Assembly: GCF_014905555.1 (NCBI RefSeq)
Contig: NZ_BNGS01000001.1
Span: forward strand, 682,001-746,000
DNA from: Streptomyces sp. Y2F8-2
Lineage (GTDB): Bacteria > Actinomycetota > Actinomycetes > Streptomycetales > Streptomycetaceae
Reading direction: 5' to 3'
DNA: 64,000 nucleotides
Both the position numbers and the translations under genes were made by a program. Positions 17,853 to 27,495 of the stretch are shown in pieces (position 1 is the first letter of the stretch; the number at the start of each line of letters is the position of its first letter). The notes under the pieces were generated by a model. It was not told where the DNA came from, made no database searches, and saw nothing but the letters and a program-made list of their open reading frames with translations.

Positions 17853-20800
17853 TCAGTCCTCCGCGGTGACCGAAACGGTCGGCTGTGCCGACTGCTCGGC
17901 CGCCGCCGTCTTCTTGGCCGCCGCCTTCTTGGCGGTCGTCTTCTTCGCGGCGGTCTTCTTCGCGGCCGTCTTCTTGGCCGCCGTCTTCTTGGTGGCCGCC
18001 TTCTTCGCCGTGGCCTTCTTGGCGGTCTTGCGGGCCGCCTTCTTGGCGGGCGCCGCCGCCTCGGGCTCGGCCTCCGCCGGGGCCTCGGTCTGCTCCGCCG
18101 GGGCCTCAGCCGCCGATGGGACGACCACGACCGCCGTCTCCTCCGACGAGGTCGGCGCCGTGGCCTTGCGGACGGCACGGCGGCGCGGACGGGCCGGAGC
18201 GCTCTCCACGGGCGCCTCGGCGGCCGGCTGGGCGGCCGGCTCGGCCACGGGCTCAACCGGAGCCGGGGCCGGGGCTTCCGGCTCCTCGGCGGGCTGTGCC
18301 GCGGCCTCCGGGACCGTCACCACGGCCTCGGCGGGCGAACCGGCCGGCGTCGACGCCTTGCGGGTCGCCCGACGGCGCGTACGGCCCTTCGGCGCGGCCT
18401 CCTCCTCGGCGGGCGCGGGCGCCTCGACGACCGGGTCCTCGGCCGCCACCGGCTCCGCCTCCGCCTCGGACCGCGACTTCGGTGCGCGCTCGTCCGTACG
18501 GGACTTCGGCGCCCGCTCCTCGGCCCGCGGGGCGCCCGCCGGAGCCGACGCCCGCCGGCTCACCCGGCGCCGCGAACGGCCACGGGACGCGGCGGCCTCC
18601 GCCTCGGCCACGCTGCTGTACAGCTCCTCGTCCGGCGCGACCGAGTCCATCAGCGACTCCGTCACGGCCGACTCCGACAGCGCCGCCGGAGCCGCGACCT
18701 CGGGCTCGGCGACCGTGGCCTCGAGGGCCTCCTCGACCTCGGCCTCGACCGCGACCGCCTCGTGCGTCTCGGGCTCTGCCTCGGCACCGCCCCGGCCGCG
18801 CTTCCTGCGCTTGCCGCCGCCGGCCGCGGCCGCCTGGTCCATGTGCACGATCACGCCACGGCCGTTGCAGTGCACGCAGGTCTCGGAGAACGACTCCAGC
18901 AGGCCCTGTCCGACCCGCTTGCGGGTCATCTGGACGAGGCCCAGCGAGGTCACCTCGGCGACCTGGTGCTTCGTACGGTCCCGGCCCAGGCACTCCAGCA
19001 GGCGCCGCAGCACCAGATCCCGGTTGGACTCCAGCACCATGTCGATGAAGTCGATCACGATGATGCCGCCGAGGTCGCGCAGCCGCAGCTGGCGGACGAT
19101 CTCCTCGGCCGCCTCCAGGTTGTTCCTGGTGACGGTCTCCTCGAGGTTGCCGCCCTGACCGGTGAACTTGCCGGTGTTGACGTCGATGACGACCATCGCC
19201 TCGGTCCGGTCGATCACCAGCGAACCGCCGCTGGGCAGCCACACCTTGCGGTCCAGCGCCTTGGCGAGCTGCTCGTCGATCCGGTACGTGGCGAAGACGT
19301 CGACCTCGCTGGTCCACCTCTGCAGGCGCGGCGCGAGGTCCGGCGCGACGTGCGAGACGTATCCGTGGATCGTCTCCCAGGCGTCGTCACCGCTGACGAT
19401 GACCTTGGAGAAGTCCTCGTTGAAGATGTCGCGCACGACGCGGACGGTCATGTCCGGCTCGCCGTACAGCAGCGTCGGCGCGTTGCCGTTCTTCGACTTC
19501 TTCTGGATCTCCTCCCACTGCGCCTGGAGCCGTTCGACGTCCCGGCGCAGCTCGTCCTCGCTCGCACCCTCGGCGGCGGTGCGCACGATGACGCCCGCGT
19601 CCTCGGGGACGATCTTCTTGAGGATGGTCTTCAGCCGGGCCCGCTCGGTGTCGGGCAGCTTGCGGCTGATGCCGGTCATCGAGCCTTCGGGGACGTACAC
19701 GAGGTAACGGCCCGGCAGGGAGACCTGGCTGGTCAGGCGGGCGCCCTTGTGGCCGATCGGGTCCTTCGTCACCTGGACGAGGACCGACTGCCCGGACTTG
19801 AGGGCGGACTCGATGCGGCGCGGGCCGTTGGCCATGCCCAGCGCCTCGAAGTTGACCTCACCGGCGTAGAGCACCGCGTTGCGGCCCTTGCCGATGTCGA
19901 TGAAGGCGGCCTCCATCGACGGCAGCACGTTCTGGACCTTGCCCAGGTAGACGTTGCCGACGTACGACGTCGACTGCTCCTTGTTGACGTAGTGCTCGAC
20001 GAGCACGCCGTCCTCGAGGACGCCGATCTGCGTGCGCTCGCCGTTCTGCCGGACGACCATCACACGCTCGACGGCCTCGCGGCGGGCCAGGAACTCGGCC
20101 TCGGTGATGATCGGGACGCGGCGTCGGCCCTGCTCGCGGCCCTCCCGGCGGCGCTGCTTCTTCGCCTCCAGACGGGTCGAGCCCTTGATGGACTGCACCT
20201 CGTCGGACGGCTCGGCGGCCTTGCGCGGCTCGCGGACCTTGACGACCGTGCGCTCCGGGTCGTCGGGCGTCGGCTCGTTGTCGACGAGCACGTCACCGGC
20301 CCGGCGGCGGCGCCTGCGACGGCGACGGCTGGTGCTGCTGGAGGACGCCGTGTCCTCGGCGTGCTCCTGGGCCTCCTCGTCGTCCTCCTCCACCTGCTCG
20401 GCGGTGTCCTCGGCGTCCTGCGCGGCCTGCTCGGCGGCGAGTTCCTCGGCCTCGTCACCCTCCGCGGACTCGCCCTCGGCCTCGGCGGACTCGCCACGGC
20501 GACGACGGCGGCCACCGCGGCGGCGGCGCCGACGCGAACCGGTCTCCTCGGCCTCCTCGTCCTCGGCGGACTCCTCCGCCTCCTCGGCCTCCTCCACCTC
20601 GTCGGTGGTCTCCGGTGCCACGGCCACGGGCTCCTCGTCACCGCCCCGGCGACGGCGGCGGCGGCGCGCACCGGCGGTCTCCTCCTCGGCGGCCTCCTCC
20701 TGCTCCGCCGCCTCGGCGGCAGCGGCAGCGGCGGCCCGCTCCGGGGTCTGGAACATCGGCTCGGTGAACACCGGCGCCTGGAACACGGCCACGGCGGGTC

Positions 20801-21905
20801 GTGCGGGCCGCTGCGCGGCCTCGGACGCCTCGTCGGCGCCGGAGGCGGGCTGCGCGGGCTCGGAGAAGCCGCCGGCGGCCCTGCGGACGACACGACGGCG
20901 ACGACGCGGGGCGGCCTCCTCGGCGGCCGGCTCGGCCTCGACCGCGGGGGTCTCGGGCGCCGAGGCGGGGGCGTGGGCGCCTTCCTCGACGACCTCGGCC
21001 TTCTCGCTCGCGCCGGCCGTACCGGCGGCCTCGGCCTGCGGGGCCTCGTCGGCGGCGCCCTCGGGCGCGGCGGCCGACGCGGACACCCGGCGGGTGGCAC
21101 GGCGACGGGTACGACGGGCGGGCTCCTCGGCGGCGGGGGCCTGGGGCTCCTCGGCGGGGGCCTGCACGGCCGCCTTCGTCTCGGCCTCGGCGGCCGCCTC
21201 CTGCTCCGCGGCCTCGGTGCGGGCGGGCGCTGCGGAGGGCGCCGAGACGCGGCGCGTGGCACGGCGACGCGCACGAGCCGGAGCGGGTGCCTCCTCGGCG
21301 ACCGGCTCGGCCTCGACCGTGGGGGTCTCGGGCGCCTCGCCACCGTCGCCACCGGCGGGCACGACGACCTCGACGGTCTCGGCCGCCGCGGGCGACCCGG
21401 TGGGCGCCGACGCACGTCGCGTGGCACGCCGACGCGGACGAGCGGGAGCGGACACCGCCGCGGCGACCGGCTCGGCCTCGGCCTCCGGGGCCTCGGACTC
21501 CTCGGCGCCGTCCCCACCGGCGGGCACGACGACCTCCACGGCCTCCGCGGTCGCGGGCGCCCCGGCGGGCGCCGACGCACGGCGCGTGGCACGCCGACGC
21601 GCACGAGCCGGAACGGGCGCCTCCGCGGGGGCGGGCTCGGCTTCGGCGGCACCGGAAACGGCGGCCTCGGCCACCGCCCCGGTCTCCTCGGTCTCTTCTG
21701 CCCCAGCGGTCGGGGGCTCCGCCTCCGCCGGTATGGCCGGCCCGGCCCCGTTCGCGGGGTCGGGCACCGTGACCTCGCCGGTCACGGCGTCGGCGCTCGG
21801 CGGGCCCGCCGGGCGCGAGGCGACGCGGCGCCGACGGCGCGGCGGCAGGGTGTCGCTGGGGGTGTTGTTCTCGGAACCCTCGGTGGGTTCGGTCGGTTCG
21901 AGCAT
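17853..21905 (-). CDS. rne: Ribonuclease E/G with long disordered arms
   Basis: This 1350-residue endoribonuclease has an unusual layout: the catalytic core sits in the middle. The S1-containing core starts near residue 610 (VERVMVVRQNGERTQIGVLEDG). The catalytic aspartates lie in VVIDVNTGKFTG (about 902) and GIIVIDFIDM (about 950). The Zn-link is CVHCNGRG (about 1007). The ~600-residue N-arm is acidic with Arg-rich blocks of the form RRRATRRxSAP; three more lie in the C-arm, which ends in KKTAAKK repeats like histone H1. This matches streptomycete RNase E, where the scaffold parts flank the core. The ATG at 21905 follows GGGAGA; the frame upstream is not coding. Confidence 0.97.
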   Translation of the reverse strand: MLEPTEPTEGSENNTPSDTLPPRRRRRVASRPAGPPSADAVTGEVTVPDPANGAGPAIPAEAEPPTAGAEETEETGAVAEAAVSGAAEAEPAPAEAPVPARARRRATRRASAPAGAPATAEAVEVVVPAGGDGAEESEAPEAEAEPVAAAVSAPARPRRRATRRASAPTGSPAAAETVEVVVPAGGDGGEAPETPTVEAEPVAEEAPAPARARRRATRRVSAPSAAPARTEAAEQEAAAEAETKAAVQAPAEEPQAPAAEEPARRTRRRATRRVSASAAAPEGAADEAPQAEAAGTAGASEKAEVVEEGAHAPASAPETPAVEAEPAAEEAAPRRRRRVVRRAAGGFSEPAQPASGADEASEAAQRPARPAVAVFQAPVFTEPMFQTPERAAAAAAAEAAEQEEAAEEETAGARRRRRRRGGDEEPVAVAPETTDEVEEAEEAEESAEDEEAEETGSRRRRRRGGRRRRRGESAEAEGESAEGDEAEELAAEQAAQDAEDTAEQVEEDDEEAQEHAEDTASSSSTSRRRRRRRRRAGDVLVDNEPTPDDPERTVVKVREPRKAAEPSDEVQSIKGSTRLEAKKQRRREGREQGRRRVPIITEAEFLARREAVERVMVVRQNGERTQIGVLEDGVLVEHYVNKEQSTSYVGNVYLGKVQNVLPSMEAAFIDIGKGRNAVLYAGEVNFEALGMANGPRRIESALKSGQSVLVQVTKDPIGHKGARLTSQVSLPGRYLVYVPEGSMTGISRKLPDTERARLKTILKKIVPEDAGVIVRTAAEGASEDELRRDVERLQAQWEEIQKKSKNGNAPTLLYGEPDMTVRVVRDIFNEDFSKVIVSGDDAWETIHGYVSHVAPDLAPRLQRWTSEVDVFATYRIDEQLAKALDRKVWLPSGGSLVIDRTEAMVVIDVNTGKFTGQGGNLEETVTRNNLEAAEEIVRQLRLRDLGGIIVIDFIDMVLESNRDLVLRRLLECLGRDRTKHQVAEVTSLGLVQMTRKRVGQGLLESFSETCVHCNGRGVIVHMDQAAAAGGGKRRKRGRGGAEAEPETHEAVAVEAEVEEALEATVAEPEVAAPAALSESAVTESLMDSVAPDEELYSSVAEAEAAASRGRSRRRVSRRASAPAGAPRAEERAPKSRTDERAPKSRSEAEAEPVAAEDPVVEAPAPAEEEAAPKGRTRRRATRKASTPAGSPAEAVVTVPEAAAQPAEEPEAPAPAPVEPVAEPAAQPAAEAPVESAPARPRRRAVRKATAPTSSEETAVVVVPSAAEAPAEQTEAPAEAEPEAAAPAKKAARKTAKKATAKKAATKKTAAKKTAAKKTAAKKTTAKKAAAKKTAAAEQSAQPTVSVTAED

Positions 21906-22168
21906 GCGGGCGTTTCTCCCGTCAGGCTCCCGGGCGCCGCGCCTGGTCCGGCATGATCGCCGTTGACGTCCGCGGCTCGCGCTGTGCGCGGTGCCGCCGT
22001 CCGGGGCGCGGGCGCCGCACGGGAGCTCTCTGTGTCCTGTCTCGCCGGTTCCGTACTCCTTGTTGTGCACGGCCTGGCGAAAGTCTTCTGGTCGGTGCGC
22101 TGCCCGACCCAGGTGGCTCCCGAGTACGAGGGCGGCGCTACGACGTACGTCCCTGCGCGGGACCTTCC

Positions 22169-22945
22169 TTACGCCGGCGCCGTCGCGGCGGCAGTAGCGG
22201 CGGCCTGATGCGGCTCGGTCGCTGCTGCCTCGCGGTCGGGCGCGAGCGGGTCGGTCACCGTGCCGGTCTCTTCATCGAACAGCCCCTGCGCCAGCCTGGT
22301 CACCGCTGCGGGGACCGGCGGCGCCAGGTCGGCCACGGCGCGGAGACCGGACAGGACGTCGTCGGGTCGTACGGCAGGCGTCACGTGCCGAACAACCAGC
22401 CGCAGTATCGCACAGGGCTGGTCGCTCGGCCTATCAGCCTGCGAACTGTGCGCTTCGACGCGCTCCAGGCTCGCGACGGCGGGACGGGCGTCGAAGGTGC
22501 GCATGCCGTTCTTGGTCAGGCGCTGGACCTCGACGCTCTCGGCCGCGTTGAAGGCCGCGACGGCACGCTCTGCCTCCGCCGGGTCCACACCGTCCAGCCG
22601 CAGCTCCCACACGGAGGCCGTCAGCCGGTCGGCGAGCCCCGACGTGCGGGCCTCGACCGCCTCCAGGACGTCGAGCCCGGCGGGCAACGACTCGTCGAGG
22701 AGGACACGCAGCCGCTCCGGATCGCGCGCCTCGGTGAGCGCGATCTCCAGGTACTCCGCCTCACTGCCCGTGCCGGTGGGTGCGGCATTGGCGTACGACA
22801 CCTTCGGATGCGGCGTGAACCCGGCCGAGTACGCCATCGGCACCTCGGCACGGCGCAACGCACGCTCGAAGGCGCGCTGGAAGTCACGGTGGCTGGTGAA
22901 CCGGAGGCGGCCGCGCTTGGTGTAACGCAGTCGAATGCGCTGCAC
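22169..22945 (-). CDS. TIGR03936/DUF2344 radical-SAM-associated protein
   Basis: The 258-residue protein starts MQRIRLRYTKRGRLRFTSHRDFQRAFERALRRAEVPMAYSAGFTPHPKVSYA, the hallmark of the DUF2344 family. This family accompanies TIGR03960 B12-binding radical-SAM proteins, either fused or as the next gene. Here the partner lies 6.9 kb away at 29821. The C-terminal ~40 residues are Ala/Glu-rich and disordered. The family role is unproven; a tRNA or rRNA modification or rne-linked task is often suggested because of its proximity to rne. Confidence 0.93.
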   Translation of the reverse strand: MQRIRLRYTKRGRLRFTSHRDFQRAFERALRRAEVPMAYSAGFTPHPKVSYANAAPTGTGSEAEYLEIALTEARDPERLRVLLDESLPAGLDVLEAVEARTSGLADRLTASVWELRLDGVDPAEAERAVAAFNAAESVEVQRLTKNGMRTFDARPAVASLERVEAHSSQADRPSDQPCAILRLVVRHVTPAVRPDDVLSGLRAVADLAPPVPAAVTRLAQGLFDEETGTVTDPLAPDREAAATEPHQAAATAAATAPA

Positions 22946-23058
22946 CGCGGGTGCGGGCGGCGGGCCTTCGGGCTGTCGCTTGCCCAGTGTCGTTCAGTCC
23001 TTCGTGAGAGCGGTGGTACTCCTACCTACATTACGTGTCCGGCGGCCCAAACGTTCCC

Positions 23059-23088
23059 GCCGGGCACCCGCATCTACGGGTGCCCGGC
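23059..23088 (-). terminator. Terminator after the secreted alpha/beta hydrolase
   Basis: Perfect 12-bp inverted repeat GCCGGGCACCCG / CGGGTGCCCGGC with loop CATCTA, 41 bases beyond the stop at 23130. It also insulates the DUF2344 gene from the upstream accessory block. Confidence 0.8.
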
Positions 23089-23129
23089 GGTGCCGGCTCG
23101 CGAAACCCCTGCGCGGGAGACCTCGAAGA

Positions 23130-24662
23130 TCACACGTACGAGCCACGGCGTGACGGCCCCTTCGGGCAGCGGACGTCCCGCTCGGGCCGCTCTCCGGTCG
23201 CCAGGAAGCGGGAGACGGTGCGGTCGCCGCACGCGTTCCCGTTGGCCAGGTAGGCGCCGTGGCCGGTGGAGTCGACGGTCACCATGACGGCACGCGCCCC
23301 GAACGCCTCGCGGAGCTTCCGCGCGCCGCTCAGCGGGGTGGCGACGTCGTGTGCGTTCTGCACGAGCAGGATGCCGGAGGGCCCTCTCGGCGTGATCCGG
23401 ACCGGCGCCTGCTCCGGCGGGTACGGCCAGGCGGCGCAGACCATCGCGTTCCGGGGCATGCCGGCGGTCAGCGGGTGTTCCCGGCGGCTCTCGGCGACAC
23501 CGTCGCGGTACGCGGCCGCCGACCTGGGCCAGGCCACGTCGTTGCAGATGGTCGCGGCGCTGACCGCGGTGACGTTCTGCAGCACCGCATCGGGCTGCGC
23601 GGCGGGCGCGGGCGGGACGGTGCCGTTCCGGGCGGCCAGCATCAGCTTCGCCAGGGCGGGGAAACGGCTCGGCGTGTAGAAGCTGTCGAGCATCGCCTGG
23701 CGCAGCACGTTGCCGTTCAGCTCCTCGGGGTTGGCGCCCGGCCAGGGGATCGGTGCGCGGTCGAGGCGTGCGGCCAGGCGCAGGAACAGCGGTCGCACCT
23801 CTGCCGCCGTCACGGCCACCCGGTCAGGGTTGCCGGGCGCCGAGGCCCACCGGGCGAACTCGGGGAAGGTGTCCTCGACGCCGGTCTCGTACGCGGCGAG
23901 CCAGGCCCGGGAGACCCTGACGGGGTCGGGGTCGTCGTTGCTGTCGAGCACGACGCGGTCGGTGCGCTGCGGGAACAACTGGCTGTAGACGGCGCCGACG
24001 TACGTACCGTACGAGACACCCCACGCGGAGAGCCTGCGCTCGCCGAGCGCGACGCGGATGCGGTCGATGTCGCGGGCCTCGTCGACGGTGCTGATGTGCC
24101 GGATCAGCTCACCGCCGTTGCGCGCGCAGGCGTCCGCCGTCCGCCGCGCGGTGGCCATGTTCCCGATGACCGACCCGTCCGCCGCGGGCCAGGGCCGCAG
24201 CTTCGACAGTGCGAGGTCGCCGTGTTCGAGACCGCAGCTGACGGAGGTGGAGGGCGCGAGCCCGCGCGGCGCGAAACCGATCAGGTCGTAGGCGTCCCGC
24301 ACCTCCTGCGGCAGCTTCTGCCCCTTGCCCGACGGGTCGTTGAGGCTGGAGCCTCCGGGGCCGCCGGGGATCAGCAGCAGCGCGCCGCGGCGGGCGGACG
24401 GCTTCTCGCCGGGGATGCGGGAGACCACGACGTCGATCTTCCGGCCCCCGGGGTCGGCGTAGTCCATCGGCACCTCGACGGACGCACACCGCTGGCGGGG
24501 ATCGAGCCCATGACCCTCGCACCTGGTCCAGTTCAGGGAGGGGGCCTCGGCGGAGGATGCGGATGCGGATGCGGTCGGGGAGACGGTCAGCGGGGCGGCG
24601 ATACAGAGGACGGCGGCGGATACGGCGGTCCAGACGGCTCTCGTGCTGCTGGTCTGCTTCAT
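23130..24662 (-). CDS. Secreted alpha/beta hydrolase, tripeptidyl-aminopeptidase-like
   Basis: The 510-residue protein has a signal peptide (MKQTSSTRAVWTAVSAAVLCIAAPL... with an ASA cleavage region near 35). The mature chain has an SAPG/TAP-like alpha/beta-hydrolase fold. It includes the oxyanion region LLLIPGGPGGSS, nucleophile Ser217 in GVSYGT, and a C-terminal TAP-like domain holding the Asp (NAHDVATPLSGARKL) and His (DSTGHGAYL). These enzymes release tripeptides or hydrolyse amides outside the cell. The usual GFDPRG is GFAPRG here. It is read divergently from the hydrolase gene at 24908. Confidence 0.93.
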   Translation of the reverse strand: MKQTSSTRAVWTAVSAAVLCIAAPLTVSPTASASASSAEAPSLNWTRCEGHGLDPRQRCASVEVPMDYADPGGRKIDVVVSRIPGEKPSARRGALLLIPGGPGGSSLNDPSGKGQKLPQEVRDAYDLIGFAPRGLAPSTSVSCGLEHGDLALSKLRPWPAADGSVIGNMATARRTADACARNGGELIRHISTVDEARDIDRIRVALGERRLSAWGVSYGTYVGAVYSQLFPQRTDRVVLDSNDDPDPVRVSRAWLAAYETGVEDTFPEFARWASAPGNPDRVAVTAAEVRPLFLRLAARLDRAPIPWPGANPEELNGNVLRQAMLDSFYTPSRFPALAKLMLAARNGTVPPAPAAQPDAVLQNVTAVSAATICNDVAWPRSAAAYRDGVAESRREHPLTAGMPRNAMVCAAWPYPPEQAPVRITPRGPSGILLVQNAHDVATPLSGARKLREAFGARAVMVTVDSTGHGAYLANGNACGDRTVSRFLATGERPERDVRCPKGPSRRGSYV

Positions 24663-24907
24663 GCCGATGAGCCTCGCGGATCACGACCGTCCTTCCCATC
24701 CGGCCAACGTGCCTGTCCCTACGGGGGTTTGCCCCCGCAGGCCCCCTCCGGGCCGCCCTGCCACCGCGCGGAGGACATGCCGCTCAACGGACGGCCCGAG
24801 ACGCCGGTTTCACCCGATTGCACCGGATGAGCGGGCTCCACGGCACCGATGCGTCAACGCTGATGTGCGTACACCCCAGAGGAACCCCAGCGGAAAGCGA
24901 GAAGGGC

Positions 24908-25795
24908 ATGAGCACATCCACGGTCCACGGCATACGTCGCCGCACACATCGCTGCCGCATCGCCGCGGCGGGATGCGCCGTCGCCACCCTGAGCGCGGTC
25001 ACGGCGGCTCCGGCCGTCGCAGACAGCGGCGCAAGCGATCCCAAGCCCACCATCGTCCTGGTGCACGGCGCCTTTGCCGACGGCTCCAGCTGGAACGGGG
25101 TGATCGAACGGCTCGAGAGCCGCGGCTACACGGTCATGGCCCCGGCCAACCCACTGCGCGGGCTGTACAGCGACTCCGCCTACATCGCCTCGGTGCTCAA
25201 GAGCGTCAAAGGCCCCGTGGTAGTGGTCGGCCACTCCTACGGAGGAGCCGTGATCAGCACGGCCGCAGCCGGCAACCCCCAGGTGAGGTCCCTCGTGTAC
25301 ATCTCAGCGCTGATGCCCGACGTGGGCGAAAGCGGCATGTCGCTGTCCGCCCGCTTCCCCAGCGCCCTGGGCACCGCCACCACATCGGTGCCCTACCGGA
25401 CGGGCGACGCCGGCGGAACCGACCTGTACCTCAAGCGGGACAAGGTGCACCCGGTCTTCGCCGCCTGCCTGCCGGCGAGCGAGGCGAATCTGCTGGCGGT
25501 GACCCAGCGGCCCGCGGCCAGCACCGCGTTCTCGGAGAAGGCCCAGGTCGCGGCGTGGAAGAACATCCCCTCCTGGGCCCTGGTCGGCCGTCAGGACATG
25601 ACCATCAGCCCGGACCAGGAACGCTTCGAGGCCAAGCGCGCCGGCTCCCACACCGTGGAGATCGACACCTGCCACGTGTCCCTGATCGCCCGCCCCGACG
25701 CCGTCACCGACCTGATCCTCCAGGCCGCCACCGCTGCCCCTACCGGGACCACGCGCCCGGCGCTCGTGCGACGCGCAGGCCCTGCCGGGCGGTGA
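24908..25795 (+). CDS. Secreted alpha/beta hydrolase
   Basis: The 295-residue protein begins with a signal-like N-terminus (RIAAAGCAVATLSAVTAAPAVADS, probable AVA-DS cleavage). The hydrolase starts TIVLVHGAFADGSSWNGVIERL; nucleophile Ser110 is in VVGHSYGGAV. The Asp is likely in ALVGRQDMTISP and the His in IDTCHVSLIARP. This is the EstC/salicylate-esterase-like branch often annotated as an alpha/beta-fold hydrolase, with unknown ester or amide substrate. The ATG at 24908 follows GAGAAGGG. A basic, Pro/Arg-rich end (PTGTTRPALVRRAGPAGR) is unusual. It may be co-transcribed with the DUF899 gene 100 bp downstream. Confidence 0.92.
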   Translation: MSTSTVHGIRRRTHRCRIAAAGCAVATLSAVTAAPAVADSGASDPKPTIVLVHGAFADGSSWNGVIERLESRGYTVMAPANPLRGLYSDSAYIASVLKSVKGPVVVVGHSYGGAVISTAAAGNPQVRSLVYISALMPDVGESGMSLSARFPSALGTATTSVPYRTGDAGGTDLYLKRDKVHPVFAACLPASEANLLAVTQRPAASTAFSEKAQVAAWKNIPSWALVGRQDMTISPDQERFEAKRAGSHTVEIDTCHVSLIARPDAVTDLILQAATAAPTGTTRPALVRRAGPAGR

Positions 25796-25895
25796 GCCGG
25801 CAAAGACGGTACGGCCTGCGACCGATGAGTTCCGGAGCGCGGTGCGGTCTACCTCTGGACAAGCGAAAGCCGCGCACGAGCTCTGTGAGGCGACC

Positions 25896-26591
25896 ATGAC
25901 CAGCCCCGCACTACCACCCGTCGTCGACACCGCCACCTGGGAACGCCGGCTCGAGGCACTGCGTGCCCGGGAGAAGGCCGCGACGCGGGAACTCGACGCC
26001 ATCGCCGCCGAGCGTCGTCGCCTGCCGATGGTCGAGATGCCCGACTACACCCTCGAGGGCGAGGACGGCCCCGTTCGGCTGGCGGACGTCTTCGAAGGCA
26101 AGAGGCAACTGATCGTCTACAACCACATGTGGTTCGCCGGCAAGGAATGGCAGTGCCCGGGCTGCACGGGGTTCACCTCGCAGTACACCCGCCTGGAGTT
26201 CCTGGACAACTACGACGCACGATTCGTCATCGTCACCCAGGGCCCGATCAAAGAGGCGCTCGCCTACAAGCAGCGGGTCGGCAACCGGATGACCTGGTAC
26301 TCGACAGCCGACAGCTCATTCGGGGCCGACGTCGGCGCACCGCCCGGCGGAGGATTCGCGGTCAACGTGTTCCTGCGCGACGGCGACACCGTCTACCGCA
26401 CCTGGCACACCAACGGCCGGGGCACCGAGCAACTCAGTCACAGCTTCGCGCTGATCGACGTCCTGCCGTACGGACGGCAGGAGGAATGGCAGGACTCACC
26501 CGAGGGCTGGCCTCAGTCGCCCACCTACAGCCGGTGGGCGAGCTCCGAGGACATCGCCGCGCTCTACGGCCCGGGCCCCGGCGGCGGCTGA
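25896..26591 (+). CDS. DUF899 thioredoxin-like protein
   Basis: The 231-residue protein has a coiled N-terminus (TWERRLEALRAREKAATRELDAIAAERRRLPMVEM), then LADVFEGKRQLIVYNHMWFAGKEWQCPGCTGFTSQYTRLEF. The CPGC at residues 87-90 lies where thioredoxin-fold proteins place their redox cysteines. DUF899 proteins are AhpC/TSA relatives of unproven function, probably redox. The C-terminal SPTYSRWASSEDIAALYGPGPGGG is typical of the family. The ATG at 25896 is preceded by GTGAGG; the upstream in-frame ATG at 25842 lacks a site. It converges with the methyltransferase gene. Confidence 0.92.
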   Translation: MTSPALPPVVDTATWERRLEALRAREKAATRELDAIAAERRRLPMVEMPDYTLEGEDGPVRLADVFEGKRQLIVYNHMWFAGKEWQCPGCTGFTSQYTRLEFLDNYDARFVIVTQGPIKEALAYKQRVGNRMTWYSTADSSFGADVGAPPGGGFAVNVFLRDGDTVYRTWHTNGRGTEQLSHSFALIDVLPYGRQEEWQDSPEGWPQSPTYSRWASSEDIAALYGPGPGGG

Positions 26592-26643
26592 CCTATCACG
26601 GCCGATGAGCGGGGCGACTCGGTGCCATGACATGCGGGGTGCT

Positions 26644-27495
26644 CTACCGGCGGACCGCCGAGATCAGTCCGCCGGGCCGCTCCTCGCGCTGCGGCGGGGT
26701 GCTGATCGGGCGGCCGTAGGCGGCGGCGCGCTCGCGCAGGGTGTGGCAGCTGGCCTCCCAGCCGTGCCCGGCCAGCCAGCCCACCGGGTCGTCGGGCATC
26801 TCCGAAACCCACATGGACGCGGCCGATCCCGGCACGGCGTCCGCGCCGAAGCGCTCGATCACACCGCGCGGGCCCAACGTCAGCCCCATCCGACTGCCTG
26901 CCGCCGACTGCGCGCTGATCCGGGCCAGCAGCAGTTCCACCGCGTCCTCGGGCAGATAGATCAGCAGTCCTTCGGCGATCCACACGGTCGGCACCGCCGG
27001 GTCGTGCCCGGCGGCGGCCAGCGCGCCCGGCCAGTCCTCACGCAGATCGACCGCGACGGTGATCCGCTCGCAGCGTGCGACGGCCCGCTCCTGGCGCAGC
27101 ACCGAAGCCTTGAAGTCCAGTGGCGCGGCGGTGTCGACCTCGAACAGCCGGGTGCCCTCGGGCCAGTCCATCCGGAAGGCCCGGCTGTCCATGCCGGCGC
27201 CGAGCAGCACGACCTGCCGCACCCCGGACGCGGAGGCCTGCTGCAACAGGTCGTCGAGGAACTTCGTCCTGATGACGATGGAGAACGCCACGCCCTGCCG
27301 GCGGCGTCGCGCGGCCTCGTCACCGGGCAGCGGCGGCGAGGAGAGCCCCAGGCCGCCGGCGGTGGCGAAGGCCTGCGCCAGTGGGTCGCGGAACAGCGCG
27401 TTCTCCCGCTCGGTCTCCAGGGCCCGCACCCTGGCCACCCCCACCGCCGTGGCCCACACTCCCGACGGCTGCACCCGCTCCTGCTCATCAGTCAC
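26644..27495 (-). CDS. SAM-dependent methyltransferase (TIGR00027/LCMT-like)
   Basis: The 283-residue protein is of the Mycobacterium/Streptomyces TIGR00027 group (leucine carboxyl methyltransferase fold). It carries the group motif VARVRALETERENALFRDPLAQAF, the SAM-binding loop VRQVVLLGAGMDSRAFRMDWPEGTRLFEVD, and VPTVWIAEGLLIYLPEDAVELLL. It probably O-methylates a small polyketide-like or secondary metabolite; the substrate is unknown. It is convergent with the DUF899 gene (52-bp gap), and no biosynthetic partner is nearby. Confidence 0.93.
   Translation of the reverse strand: MTDEQERVQPSGVWATAVGVARVRALETERENALFRDPLAQAFATAGGLGLSSPPLPGDEAARRRRQGVAFSIVIRTKFLDDLLQQASASGVRQVVLLGAGMDSRAFRMDWPEGTRLFEVDTAAPLDFKASVLRQERAVARCERITVAVDLREDWPGALAAAGHDPAVPTVWIAEGLLIYLPEDAVELLLARISAQSAAGSRMGLTLGPRGVIERFGADAVPGSAASMWVSEMPDDPVGWLAGHGWEASCHTLRERAAAYGRPISTPPQREERPGGLISAVRR

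Noticed and set aside
18762..21956. 1064-codon plus-strand ORF opposite rne
   Set aside because: Mirror frame of the Glu/Ala/Arg-rich arms of RNase E; no ribosome site, Leu/Gly/Arg-only composition, no family.
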